From an uncultured Anaerosacchariphilus sp. (GTDB lineage: Bacteria; Bacillota; Clostridia; Lachnospirales; Lachnospiraceae), in assembly GCA_934373375.1 (NCBI GenBank), contig CAKROP010000001.1, positions 1-33,891 of the forward strand: 33,891 nucleotides of DNA. The letters run 5' to 3'. Positions 27,332-33,891 of this stretch are shown here, piece after piece (position 1 is the first letter of the stretch; every line of letters begins with the position of its first letter). The translations under genes were made by a program, and so were the position numbers. A model generated the notes under the pieces. It was not told the DNA's origin, did not search any database, and saw only the letters and a list, made by a program, of their open reading frames with translations.

Positions 27332-28707
27332 GAAAATGTGAGAAAGCGCGAGATTTTAATTCCGGCAGCGTGCTGAGCAACATTTTATACTTTTCCCTGC
27401 CCTACCTGCTGTCCTATTTTCTGCAGACCCTGTATGGCATGGCGGATCTTTTTATCATCGGTCAGTTTGACGGAACGGCAGCCACCACGGCGGTGTCTCT
27501 GGGAAGCCAGGTGATGCATATGCTGACTGTGATTCTGGTAGGTCTGGCCATGGGAACCACGGTCAGTATCGGACAGGCCGTAGGAGCCCGGGATAAAAAG
27601 CGGGCCGGCGAGGCCATTGGCAATACCGTCGTACTGTTCCTGGGTGTATCGGTGGCGCTGATGGTGCTGCTGATAGCGCTGGTGCGGCCCATTGTGGCGC
27701 TGATTTCCACGCCGGAGGAGGCTGTGGCAGGTACGATTCAGTATCTGACGATCTGTTTTATCGGTATTCCCTTTATCACTGCCTACAATGTGATCAGTTC
27801 CATTTTCCGGGGCCTGGGTGACTCGAAGAGTCCTATGTACTTTATCGCCATCGCCTGTGGCGTCAATATTGCATTGGATTATCTGTTCATAGGAGCCTTC
27901 CATATGGGACCTGCGGGCGCAGCCCTTGGTACAACCCTGTCTCAGACAGTCAGTGTTTTGATTGCCCTCTGGGCCATTGGGCGGCGGGACACCGGGCTTA
28001 CCATGAAAAAATCAGATCTGAAGCCCAGGGGCACAGCCATGGGACAGCTTCTTCGCATTGGTCTTCCGGTGGCAATGCAGGACGGTCTGATTCAGGTGTC
28101 CTTTATCCTGATTACCGTTATCGCAAACCGTCGCGGACTCACGGATGCGGCAGCGGTGGGAATCGTGGAGAAAATCATCAGCTTTGTGTTTCTGGTTCCC
28201 TCTTCGATGCTGTCCACGGTATCGGCTCTCTGCGCCCAGAATATCGGCGCCGGAGAGGAAGAGCGGGCAAGGAAGACACTGCGTTACGCCATCTTCATAG
28301 CTACAGGGTTTGGCCTTTTGATGGCGGTTCTGGTTCAGTTTATCGCGAATCCGGTGGTCGGTCTGTTTTCGAAGGACGCAGCCGTGGTGGCGCAGGGCGG
28401 CTGGTACTTCCGTGGTTATATCTTTGCCTGTATGTTCGCGGGAATTCATTTCAGCTTCAGTGGTTATTTCTGCGCCTGTGGACGTTCAGAGCTGTCTTTC
28501 CTGCACAATATTGCGGCCATTGTGCTGGTGCGTGTTCCGGGCGCGTATTTGATGTCAAGGCTGTTTCCCATGAGTCTCTTGCCCATGGGACTTGCCACGG
28601 CGGCAGGTTCGCTGCTGTCCGTGATGATTTGCACCATTGCCTATGGATGGCTGAAAAGCTGTTCCCCATCAGACAGACGGCGAAAAAAGTCTTTTTCTCA
28701 TACCTGA
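27328..28707 (+). CDS. MATE-family efflux transporter
   Basis: A 459-residue, 12-helix protein of the MATE/NorM-DinF family, which exports cationic or other organic compounds using sodium or proton gradients. Typical segments are LPYLLSYFLQTLYGMADLFIIG near the start, FRGLGDSKSPMYF, LDYLFIGAFHMGPAGAALGT, and in the second half LPVAMQDGLIQ and CAQNIGAGEEERA. The frame is open from 26884 inside the PAP2 gene; the real start is the ATG at 27328, which shares the ATGA overlap. Substrate unknown; could be antibiotic, bile-derived or lipid-linked. Confidence 0.92.
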   Translation: MRKCEKARDFNSGSVLSNILYFSLPYLLSYFLQTLYGMADLFIIGQFDGTAATTAVSLGSQVMHMLTVILVGLAMGTTVSIGQAVGARDKKRAGEAIGNTVVLFLGVSVALMVLLIALVRPIVALISTPEEAVAGTIQYLTICFIGIPFITAYNVISSIFRGLGDSKSPMYFIAIACGVNIALDYLFIGAFHMGPAGAALGTTLSQTVSVLIALWAIGRRDTGLTMKKSDLKPRGTAMGQLLRIGLPVAMQDGLIQVSFILITVIANRRGLTDAAAVGIVEKIISFVFLVPSSMLSTVSALCAQNIGAGEEERARKTLRYAIFIATGFGLLMAVLVQFIANPVVGLFSKDAAVVAQGGWYFRGYIFACMFAGIHFSFSGYFCACGRSELSFLHNIAAIVLVRVPGAYLMSRLFPMSLLPMGLATAAGSLLSVMICTIAYGWLKSCSPSDRRRKKSFSHT

Positions 28708-28711
28708 AATA

Positions 28712-28720
28712 TGGTACAAT
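28712..28720 (+). promoter_or_regulatory. Extended -10 promoter of the hybrid kinase
   Basis: TGG followed by TACAAT (28715-28720) forms an extended -10 (TGnTANAAT). No good -35 lies 17 bases upstream, as expected for this class. It sits in the 43-base gap between the MATE gene and the next start. Confidence 0.5.
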
Positions 28721-28750
28721 AATTCTATCAATGTCTTTGGAGCGTGAAAA

Positions 28751-30643
28751 ATGGTTGCCAATTATCTGACCAGTACCGTATTTATGATCATCATACTGCT
28801 GATTTTATTCGTAAAGATCTGCAACGATATGAAGCAGGAGAAAATGAAGCGCATGTATCAGGTGCTGGATATCACAGTAGTGCTCTATGTGTTGCTGGAC
28901 GCGGGCTTTGCGACCGGCTTTCTGGAGGGGAGAAATCAGGAGCCGGGGTTTCAGATTGTTATCTTCCTGTTTTTCCTGATCTATGTGATCACGCCGTTCA
29001 TATGGCAGCTGTTTGTCTGCAGTTATATCAATGTGCCTCATGGACGGTGGTTTCAGATAGTGGAGAAGCTTCCGCTTATCATTCTGCTTGTCATGGTTGT
29101 AATGTCCCCTGATAATGGCTATGTCTGGTATATCACAGACACGGGAGACTATGTCCGGGGCAGAGGATTTGAACTTTTTACGGCCATCAATCTGTTCTAT
29201 TATCTGGAAGCTTTTATAAATGGCATTTATATTCTCTACCACAAAATGTACGAAAAGGAGCCGTATCTTTTGCAGTCCCTGCTGCTGTCTACGATTCCGC
29301 TCGCGGCGATTCTGGCTAATACATACCTGATTCCCCTGTGGATGACCTATCCGTTCCAGTCCTTCTGTCTGGTGCTGGGAACGCTGTTTGCGTATCTTTT
29401 CATGGCGGATCGACAGAAAAGCATGGAGGAAGAGCGCTATAACGAAAGTCTGAAGGAAGCGTTGGAGCTGGAAAAGAAGGCGTCCCGGGAGGCGGTTGAG
29501 GCCGGAAAAGTAAAAACGATCTTTCTGGCAAATATGTCCCATGATATCCGGACTCCCATCAATGCCATTTTGGGATTCACGGATATGATTGACCGGAATC
29601 CCGGGGATGAGGCGCAGGTAGTCAATGCAGTGGGAAAAATCAAGAATTCCGGTCAGGTGCTTCTGAATCTGATTAACGACGTACTGGATCTGACCCGGAT
29701 TGAAAATGGTAAGCTGGAGCTGGAAGAAAGTGATGTTGATTTGACGGCGCTGGTGAAAGATATGGAAACGCTATTTTTCCCGTCTGTCGAACAGAAAGGA
29801 ATTGCCCTTACGATCTGGCAGGAAGTGGCGGATCCGTATGTGCACTGTGACGAAGGAAAGCTGCAGCGGATTCTGGTTAATATCATCAATAATGCGGTAA
29901 AGTTTACACCGGCCGGCGGTAAAATTATATTTTTTGCAACGGAGGTTCCGGGAAACGATGGAACTGCGGAATATGGGTTCCGGATTCAGGATACGGGGAT
30001 CGGTATCAGCAAAGAATTTCAGGAGCATATCTTTGAAGCCTTTGAACAGGAACGCAGCTCGTCAGTCGGCGGCGCTGCAGGCGCGGGACTTGGCCTGGCG
30101 ATTGTAAAGAAGCTGACGGATTTGATGGACGGAACTGTGACCATCGAAAGTGAGCCCGGAGAAGGAACGGCGGTGCAGCTGCGGTTTCATTTCCGGCAGA
30201 CAGGAAAAGAGGAGATACAGAAGAAAAGAGAAGCGGAGAATACAGAGGATGATTTGTCCGGCCTGCATGTACTTCTGGTAGAGGACAATGAGCTGAATAT
30301 GGAAATCGCTGCAGCCATGCTGAAGGAAAAGGGCGCGTCCGTGACCTGGGCCAGCGATGGACAGCAGGCGGTCGATCGGTTCCGGGAAAGCCCGGCGGGG
30401 ACTTACGATATCATTCTGATGGATGTGATGATGCCTGTGATGAACGGTCTTATGGCTACGAAGCAGATACGTGCCATGGAGCGGCCGGACGCAGCGTCCA
30501 TTCCCATCTTTGCCATGACCGCCAATGCCTTCGCGGAAGATATTGAGAAAAGCCGGGAAGCGGGCGTCAACGAACACTTAAGTAAGCCGCTGGATTACGG
30601 GAAGCTGGCGCGGATGATTTATGGGTATGTGAAGAAAAAATAG
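28751..30643 (+). CDS. Hybrid sensor histidine kinase with C-terminal receiver
   Basis: A 630-residue protein. Seven predicted membrane helices (about residues 5-220) form an unrecognised sensor with short loops, followed by a coiled coil (222-255). HisKA has its histidine in NMSHDIRTPINA (His264), HATPase includes NIINNAVKFTP, DTGIGIS and GAGLGLAIVKK, and a receiver domain (about 500-625) has its aspartate in LMDVMMP (Asp558). There is no DNA-binding output, so it must pass phosphate to a partner encoded elsewhere. GGAG (28739-28742) precedes the ATG. It is bounded by its own promoter and a strong terminator, so it is a lone gene. Confidence 0.93.
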   Translation: MVANYLTSTVFMIIILLILFVKICNDMKQEKMKRMYQVLDITVVLYVLLDAGFATGFLEGRNQEPGFQIVIFLFFLIYVITPFIWQLFVCSYINVPHGRWFQIVEKLPLIILLVMVVMSPDNGYVWYITDTGDYVRGRGFELFTAINLFYYLEAFINGIYILYHKMYEKEPYLLQSLLLSTIPLAAILANTYLIPLWMTYPFQSFCLVLGTLFAYLFMADRQKSMEEERYNESLKEALELEKKASREAVEAGKVKTIFLANMSHDIRTPINAILGFTDMIDRNPGDEAQVVNAVGKIKNSGQVLLNLINDVLDLTRIENGKLELEESDVDLTALVKDMETLFFPSVEQKGIALTIWQEVADPYVHCDEGKLQRILVNIINNAVKFTPAGGKIIFFATEVPGNDGTAEYGFRIQDTGIGISKEFQEHIFEAFEQERSSSVGGAAGAGLGLAIVKKLTDLMDGTVTIESEPGEGTAVQLRFHFRQTGKEEIQKKREAENTEDDLSGLHVLLVEDNELNMEIAAAMLKEKGASVTWASDGQQAVDRFRESPAGTYDIILMDVMMPVMNGLMATKQIRAMERPDAASIPIFAMTANAFAEDIEKSREAGVNEHLSKPLDYGKLARMIYGYVKKK

Positions 30644-30662
30644 AAGATTCTTATTTTTACAA

Positions 30663-30702
30663 AAGAACTCGCGGATGACCTTTTGGTCATCCGCGAGTTC
30701 TT
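30663..30702. terminator. Bidirectional terminator between hybrid kinase and clpB
   Basis: A perfect 18-base stem (30663-30680 with 30685-30702) closes on a TTTT loop. T-rich tracts follow mainly on the - strand (clpB side). It separates convergent genes, 19 bases past the kinase stop. Confidence 0.9.
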
Positions 30703-30713
30703 CCATTCAGAAA

Positions 30714-33296
30714 TTATTTGACTCTTGCAGTCAGGCCGTCGCCCTCCACATCAATCACAATGGTTGCTCCGGTGGAAATCTCACCGCCCAGGATTAACTT
30801 GGCAGCCAGCGTCTCCACATGCTTCTGCATATACCGTTTCAGCGGACGGGCGCCATAGACCGGATCGAAGCCGTGGTCTGCGATGAAGGTCTTTGCAGCG
30901 TCGGTCAGCTCCAGGGAAAGCTCCCGGTCAGCCAGACGCTCATTCAGTTCCTTCAGTAACAAATCAATGATCCGCGTGATGTTGCTCTTGGTCAGCGGCT
31001 TGAAGAGAATGGTCTCATCCAGTCGGTTCAGAAATTCCGGACGGAAATGTGCGCGCAGGTCATTCATAACCAGAGTCTGAGCCTCCGGCTTGATGCTGCC
31101 GTTCTCGTCGATGCCGTCCAGCAGATAGGAGGAACCGATATTCGAGGTCATAATCAGAATCGTGTTCTTAAAGTCCACGGTCCGTCCCTGCGAATCGGTG
31201 ATACGTCCGTCGTCCAATACCTGTAAGAGTACATTGAATACGTCCGGATGGGCCTTTTCAATTTCATCAAACAGGACAACGGAATAGGGCTTCCTGCGAA
31301 CAGCCTCCGTCAGCTGACCGCCTTCCTCGTAGCCTACATATCCGGGAGGAGCTCCGATAAGACGGGACACAGAATACTTTTCCATGTACTCACTCATATC
31401 GATACGCACCATATTGGATTCGTCGTCAAAGAGGCTGGCAGCCAGAGCCTTCGCAAGCTCGGTCTTACCGACGCCGGTAGGTCCGAGGAACAGAAACGAA
31501 CCGATGGGCTTCGTGGGATCCTTGATACCGGCCTTGGAACGGATGATGGCTTCGGATACCAGCGTTACCGCCTCATCCTGGCCGATGACACGCTTATGCA
31601 GCTCGTCATCCAGATGCAGCGTCTTGTTCCGTTCACTCTCAGTCAGCTTTGCCACCGGAATACCGGTCCAACGGGACACGATACGGGAAATCTCATCCTC
31701 AGTAACGGCTTCGTGAACCAGAGACAAATCCTTTTTGCTGATTTTTTCCTCTTCCTCAGAAAGCTCCTTCTGCAGAGCAGGCAGCTTGCCATACTGCAGC
31801 TCAGCGGCCTTATTCAGGTCGTAATTCTGCTGGGCAGTCTGAATCTGCTTATTGATATCCTCAATCTCCTCACGGAGCTTCTGCAGACGCTCCACGGAAG
31901 TCTTTTCATTATCCCACTGAGCCTTCTGCGTATTGAACTGGTCGCGCAGCTCCGCAAGCTCTTTTTGCAGGTGCTCCAGACGCTCCTGACTCAAGTGATC
32001 AGTCTCCTTCTTCAGGGCCGCTTCCTCGATCTCCAGCTGCATAATCTTACGCCGCAGCTCATCCAGCTCCGTCGGCATGGAATCCAGCTCCGTCTTAATC
32101 AGAGCGCAGGCCTCATCCACCAGGTCAATGGCCTTATCCGGCAGGAAACGGTCGGAGATATAACGGTTGGAGAGGGTAGCGGCAGCTACGAGGGCGGCGT
32201 CCGTGATTTTCACACCGTGAAATACCTCATAACGCTCTTTCAGACCACGCAGGATAGAAATGGTATCTTCCACCGTCGGCTCATCCACCATAACCGGCTG
32301 GAAACGGCGCTCCAGCGCCGGATCCTTCTCAATGTACTGACGGTACTCATCCAGAGTGGTCGCGCCGATGCAGTGCAGCTCGCCACGGGCCAGCATAGGC
32401 TTCAGCATATTGCCGGCATCCATAGCTCCGTCGGTCTTGCCTGCGCCCACAATCAGGTGCAGCTCATCGATGAAGAGGATGATCTTGCCCTCGCTCTTCC
32501 GGACCTCCTCCAGAACGGCTTTCAGACGCTCCTCAAACTCGCCGCGGTACTTGGCACCGGCCACCAGCGCGCCCATATCCAGGGAAAATACCTTCTTGTC
32601 CTTCAGACCCTCCGGTACATCGCCCCGCACGATACGCTGTGCCAGACCCTCCACAACGGCGGTCTTGCCGACGCCGGGTTCACCGATTAAAACCGGGTTA
32701 TTCTTGGTCTTACGGGACAGAATCCGAATCACATTCCGGATCTCCGCGTCACGGCCGATGACCGGGTCAAGCTTCTGATCCCGTGCCTTTTCCACCAGGT
32801 CAGAACCATATTTACTTAAGGTATCATAGGTAGCCTCCGGATTGTCACTGGTTACACGCTGGTTGCCTCTCACAGAGGACAGCGCCTGCAGAAAACGATC
32901 CTTGGTAATGCCGTATTCCCGGAACAGCTCCTTCATGGAAGGACTGGGGTCATTTAACATGGCCAGAAACAGATGCTCTACAGAGACGTACTCATCGCCC
33001 ATCTGCTTTGCCACATCCTCAGCGCTGATCAGTACCTTATTTAAATACTGACCGATATAGGGCTGTCCGCCGGAAACCTTGACTCTCTTATTTAATGCCT
33101 GTTCCACGCCGTTCAGAAACAGATTCTGGTCGATGCCCATCTTCGCGACGAGCTTCAAAATCAGACTGTCCTCCTGGCGGAGCAGACTCATCAGAAGATG
33201 TTCCTGTTCAATCTCCTGATTGCCATACTCATAGGCCAGCTTTTCCAGGTCATTTACAGCTTGAATGGATTTCTGTGTAAATTTGCTGATGTTCAT
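30714..33296 (-). CDS. clpB: ATP-dependent disaggregase ClpB
   Basis: An 860-residue Hsp100 chaperone that pulls proteins out of aggregates together with DnaK. Order: N-domain repeats (about 1-145), first AAA+ domain with Walker A GEPGVGKT (205-212), the long coiled-coil middle domain (about 400-530, rich in E, K, L, Q) that marks ClpB rather than ClpC or ClpA, and second AAA+ domain with GPTGVGKT (605-612, Lys611) and a C-terminal lid. AAAGGAGT precedes the ATG at 33296. No CIRCE element and no convincing CtsR box is present upstream; instead there is a promoter at 33428-33456 and a terminator-like hairpin in the leader. Confidence 0.97.
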   Translation of the reverse strand: MNISKFTQKSIQAVNDLEKLAYEYGNQEIEQEHLLMSLLRQEDSLILKLVAKMGIDQNLFLNGVEQALNKRVKVSGGQPYIGQYLNKVLISAEDVAKQMGDEYVSVEHLFLAMLNDPSPSMKELFREYGITKDRFLQALSSVRGNQRVTSDNPEATYDTLSKYGSDLVEKARDQKLDPVIGRDAEIRNVIRILSRKTKNNPVLIGEPGVGKTAVVEGLAQRIVRGDVPEGLKDKKVFSLDMGALVAGAKYRGEFEERLKAVLEEVRKSEGKIILFIDELHLIVGAGKTDGAMDAGNMLKPMLARGELHCIGATTLDEYRQYIEKDPALERRFQPVMVDEPTVEDTISILRGLKERYEVFHGVKITDAALVAAATLSNRYISDRFLPDKAIDLVDEACALIKTELDSMPTELDELRRKIMQLEIEEAALKKETDHLSQERLEHLQKELAELRDQFNTQKAQWDNEKTSVERLQKLREEIEDINKQIQTAQQNYDLNKAAELQYGKLPALQKELSEEEEKISKKDLSLVHEAVTEDEISRIVSRWTGIPVAKLTESERNKTLHLDDELHKRVIGQDEAVTLVSEAIIRSKAGIKDPTKPIGSFLFLGPTGVGKTELAKALAASLFDDESNMVRIDMSEYMEKYSVSRLIGAPPGYVGYEEGGQLTEAVRRKPYSVVLFDEIEKAHPDVFNVLLQVLDDGRITDSQGRTVDFKNTILIMTSNIGSSYLLDGIDENGSIKPEAQTLVMNDLRAHFRPEFLNRLDETILFKPLTKSNITRIIDLLLKELNERLADRELSLELTDAAKTFIADHGFDPVYGARPLKRYMQKHVETLAAKLILGGEISTGATIVIDVEGDGLTARVK

Positions 33297-33357
33297 AAAT
33301 CTGACTCCTTTCTTCTAAGTTCTATTGGTAAAATACGTTGTCAAAATAATGGAATAC

Positions 33358-33410
33358 AAAAAAGAAAGTCCCGGCATCAAATACATTTCCATATCTGATA
33401 CAGGGCCTTT
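33358..33410 (-). terminator. Terminator-like hairpin in the clpB leader (possible attenuator)
   Basis: On the - strand, an outer stem AAAGGCCC/GGGACTTT (33410-33403 with 33372-33365, one mismatch) and an inner eight-base stem (33399-33392 with 33383-33376, one G-U pair, loop 33391-33384) are followed by CTTTCTTTTTT. It lies between the predicted promoter and the start codon. Confidence 0.5.
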
Positions 33411-33427
33411 TTCTTTTTCTGTACCCA

Positions 33428-33456
33428 TTTATAACACTGCTGAAAGAAAAGATCAA
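33428..33456 (-). promoter_or_regulatory. Predicted promoter of clpB
   Basis: On the - strand, TTGATC (33456-33451) and TATAAA (33433-33428) are 17 bases apart. A nearer TTGACA (from about 33343) lacks a good -10. Confidence 0.6.
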
Positions 33457-33488
33457 GTACTTTTTTGAAAATAATTTATAAAAAATCT

Positions 33489-33519
33489 ATAAAGTGTCAG
33501 ACTACTTGATGATAAAGTG
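33489..33519. repeat. Two direct copies of ATAAAGTG upstream of the clpB promoter
   Basis: ATAAAGTG occurs at 33489-33496 and 33512-33519, starts 23 bases apart (about two helical turns), upstream of the -35 of the predicted clpB promoter. Could be a regulator site; may be chance in AT-rich DNA. Confidence 0.35.
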
Positions 33520-33564
33520 CAAAACGGGAGGCAGTGAGGGGAGCGGATATGAATATGGTCTGCG

Positions 33565-33665
33565 GGAACACGCCGATTTTCCTACTCCTCGCAGGCGGCT
33601 TATACGCATCTGACCGGCCAACTCGGCCCTGAAGGGTCTCAAACAGGGCCTCCTTCAGATGCTGC
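33565..33665. repeat. Left arm of a 101-base inverted repeat
   Basis: This arm is the reverse complement of 33766-33866 without any gap. Within it, 33565-33603 matches 33828-33866 at 36 of 39 bases, 33604-33640 matches 33791-33827 at 30 of 37, and 33641-33665 matches 33766-33790 at 18 of 25. The sequence is GC-rich compared with the AT-rich clpB leader to its left. Confidence 0.9.
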
Positions 33666-33701
33666 CCTTTCATTGCGACGGAGTCAAAGTCAGGAGAGAA
33701 A

Positions 33702-33731
33702 AGGAACCGGGGCGGGCTTACCCTCGGGAAT
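33702..33731. repeat. First copy of a 30-base inverted pair (repeat module B)
   Basis: The reverse complement recurs at 33862-33891 with one mismatch. It lies in the loop between the 101-base arms, so the two inverted pairs interlock rather than nest. Confidence 0.9.
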
Positions 33732-33765
33732 GGTAGCTGATTTCCCGTAGGGACGAGCAGGCTAG

Positions 33766-33866
33766 GCAGCGCTCGAAGGAGCCACTGTCTGAGGCCCTTT
33801 AGGGCCGAGTTTGGCGGTCAGGCGCGAATAAGCCGCCTGCGAGGAGTAGGGAAATCTGCGTATTCC
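33766..33866. repeat. Right arm of the 101-base inverted repeat
   Basis: Partner of 33565-33665. Differences are substitutions only. Compared in the frame that is open in the left arm, this copy has an in-frame TAG and mostly non-synonymous changes, which argues against coding. Confidence 0.9.
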
Positions 33867-33891
33867 TGAGGGTAAGCCCGCCCCGGTTCCT
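33862..33891. repeat. Second copy of repeat module B, at the window edge
   Basis: Reverse complement of 33702-33731 with one mismatch. It overlaps the end of the right arm by five bases and reaches the last base of the window, so the element very likely continues beyond it. Confidence 0.88.

Noticed and set aside
31248..32690. 480-residue open frame on the + strand opposite clpB
   Set aside because: It lies entirely antisense to a full-length, highly conserved clpB, has no ribosome-binding site, and its translation is leucine/histidine/glutamine-rich as expected for a shadow frame.
33358..33410. T-box or known riboswitch in the clpB leader
   Set aside because: No T-box sequence or other known riboswitch core was seen; only a terminator-like hairpin is supported.
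33297..33530. CIRCE or CtsR operator for clpB
   Set aside because: No TTAGCACTC-N9-GAGTGCTAA was found, and only one poor CtsR-like half-site (TTGTCAAAATA) exists.
33497..33673. 58-residue frame on the - strand within the repeat (begins MKGQHLKEALFETL)
   Set aside because: The homologous right arm has an in-frame TAG and mostly amino-acid-changing substitutions, so the frame is most likely a by-product of the repeat element. The visible ribosome-binding context is poor.

Overview
The window looks like a chromosomal segment of a spore-forming anaerobic Firmicute, most likely Clostridia and probably Lachnospiraceae. I infer this from three things. Sporulation genes (gpr, spoIIP, a GerMN lipoprotein) are embedded among competence and translation genes. 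Many products have the sequence character of gut Clostridia. The order comEC-holA-rpsT-gpr-spoIIP-lepA-hemW is the classic Firmicute string. Nearly all genes are on the + strand; only holA, rpsT and clpB are on the - strand. No rRNA, tRNA, CRISPR, transposase or phage gene was seen.

Region by region. 1-3653: tail of an arginine-biosynthesis operon (partial GNAT acetyltransferase, argJ, argB, argD), tightly packed, with argB and argD overlapping. 3666-5434: an orphan extracellular solute-binding protein and a small YdcZ-type DMT membrane protein. 5484-11583: a sigma-A type promoter, then comEA, an OmpR-family two-component pair, a GerMN-domain lipoprotein and comEC, closed by a bidirectional terminator. 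11688-13126: rpsT and holA on the - strand, with a textbook promoter and a TTG start for rpsT. 13197-15406: gpr and spoIIP. 15480-18051: its own promoter, a 103-residue GxxxG membrane protein, a P-type ATPase with an SCA motif and a degenerate metal-binding N-terminus, then a terminator. This two-gene unit resembles the fezA/fezB core of ferrosome (iron-storage organelle) systems and sits inside the otherwise conserved spoIIP-lepA junction. 18103-21047: lepA and hemW. 21108-24574: HAD phosphatase, MoxR-like AAA+ ATPase and VWA protein. 24590-28707: envelope/membrane genes (DUF2142-like GT-C protein, small unknown protein, PAP2 phosphatase, MATE transporter), with translational coupling. 28751-30643: a seven-helix hybrid histidine kinase. 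30714-33296: clpB on the - strand, with a promoter and a leader hairpin that looks like an intrinsic terminator/attenuator.

33297-33891 has no convincing gene. Its left part is the clpB leader and promoter. Its right part (33565-33891) is a GC-rich mosaic of one repeat family present in both orientations: 101-base ungapped inverted arms interlocked with a second 30-base inverted pair that runs to the window edge.

The items most worth following up are the ferrosome-like pair, the repeat mosaic at the right edge, the RR-HK-GerMN triplet that parallels actinobacterial MtrAB-LpqB, and the clpB leader hairpin. Several gene starts were moved from the longest open frame on ribosome-binding-site evidence (argD, the DMT protein, holA, rpsT, spoIIP, the P-type ATPase, hemW, the 76-residue protein, the MATE protein).
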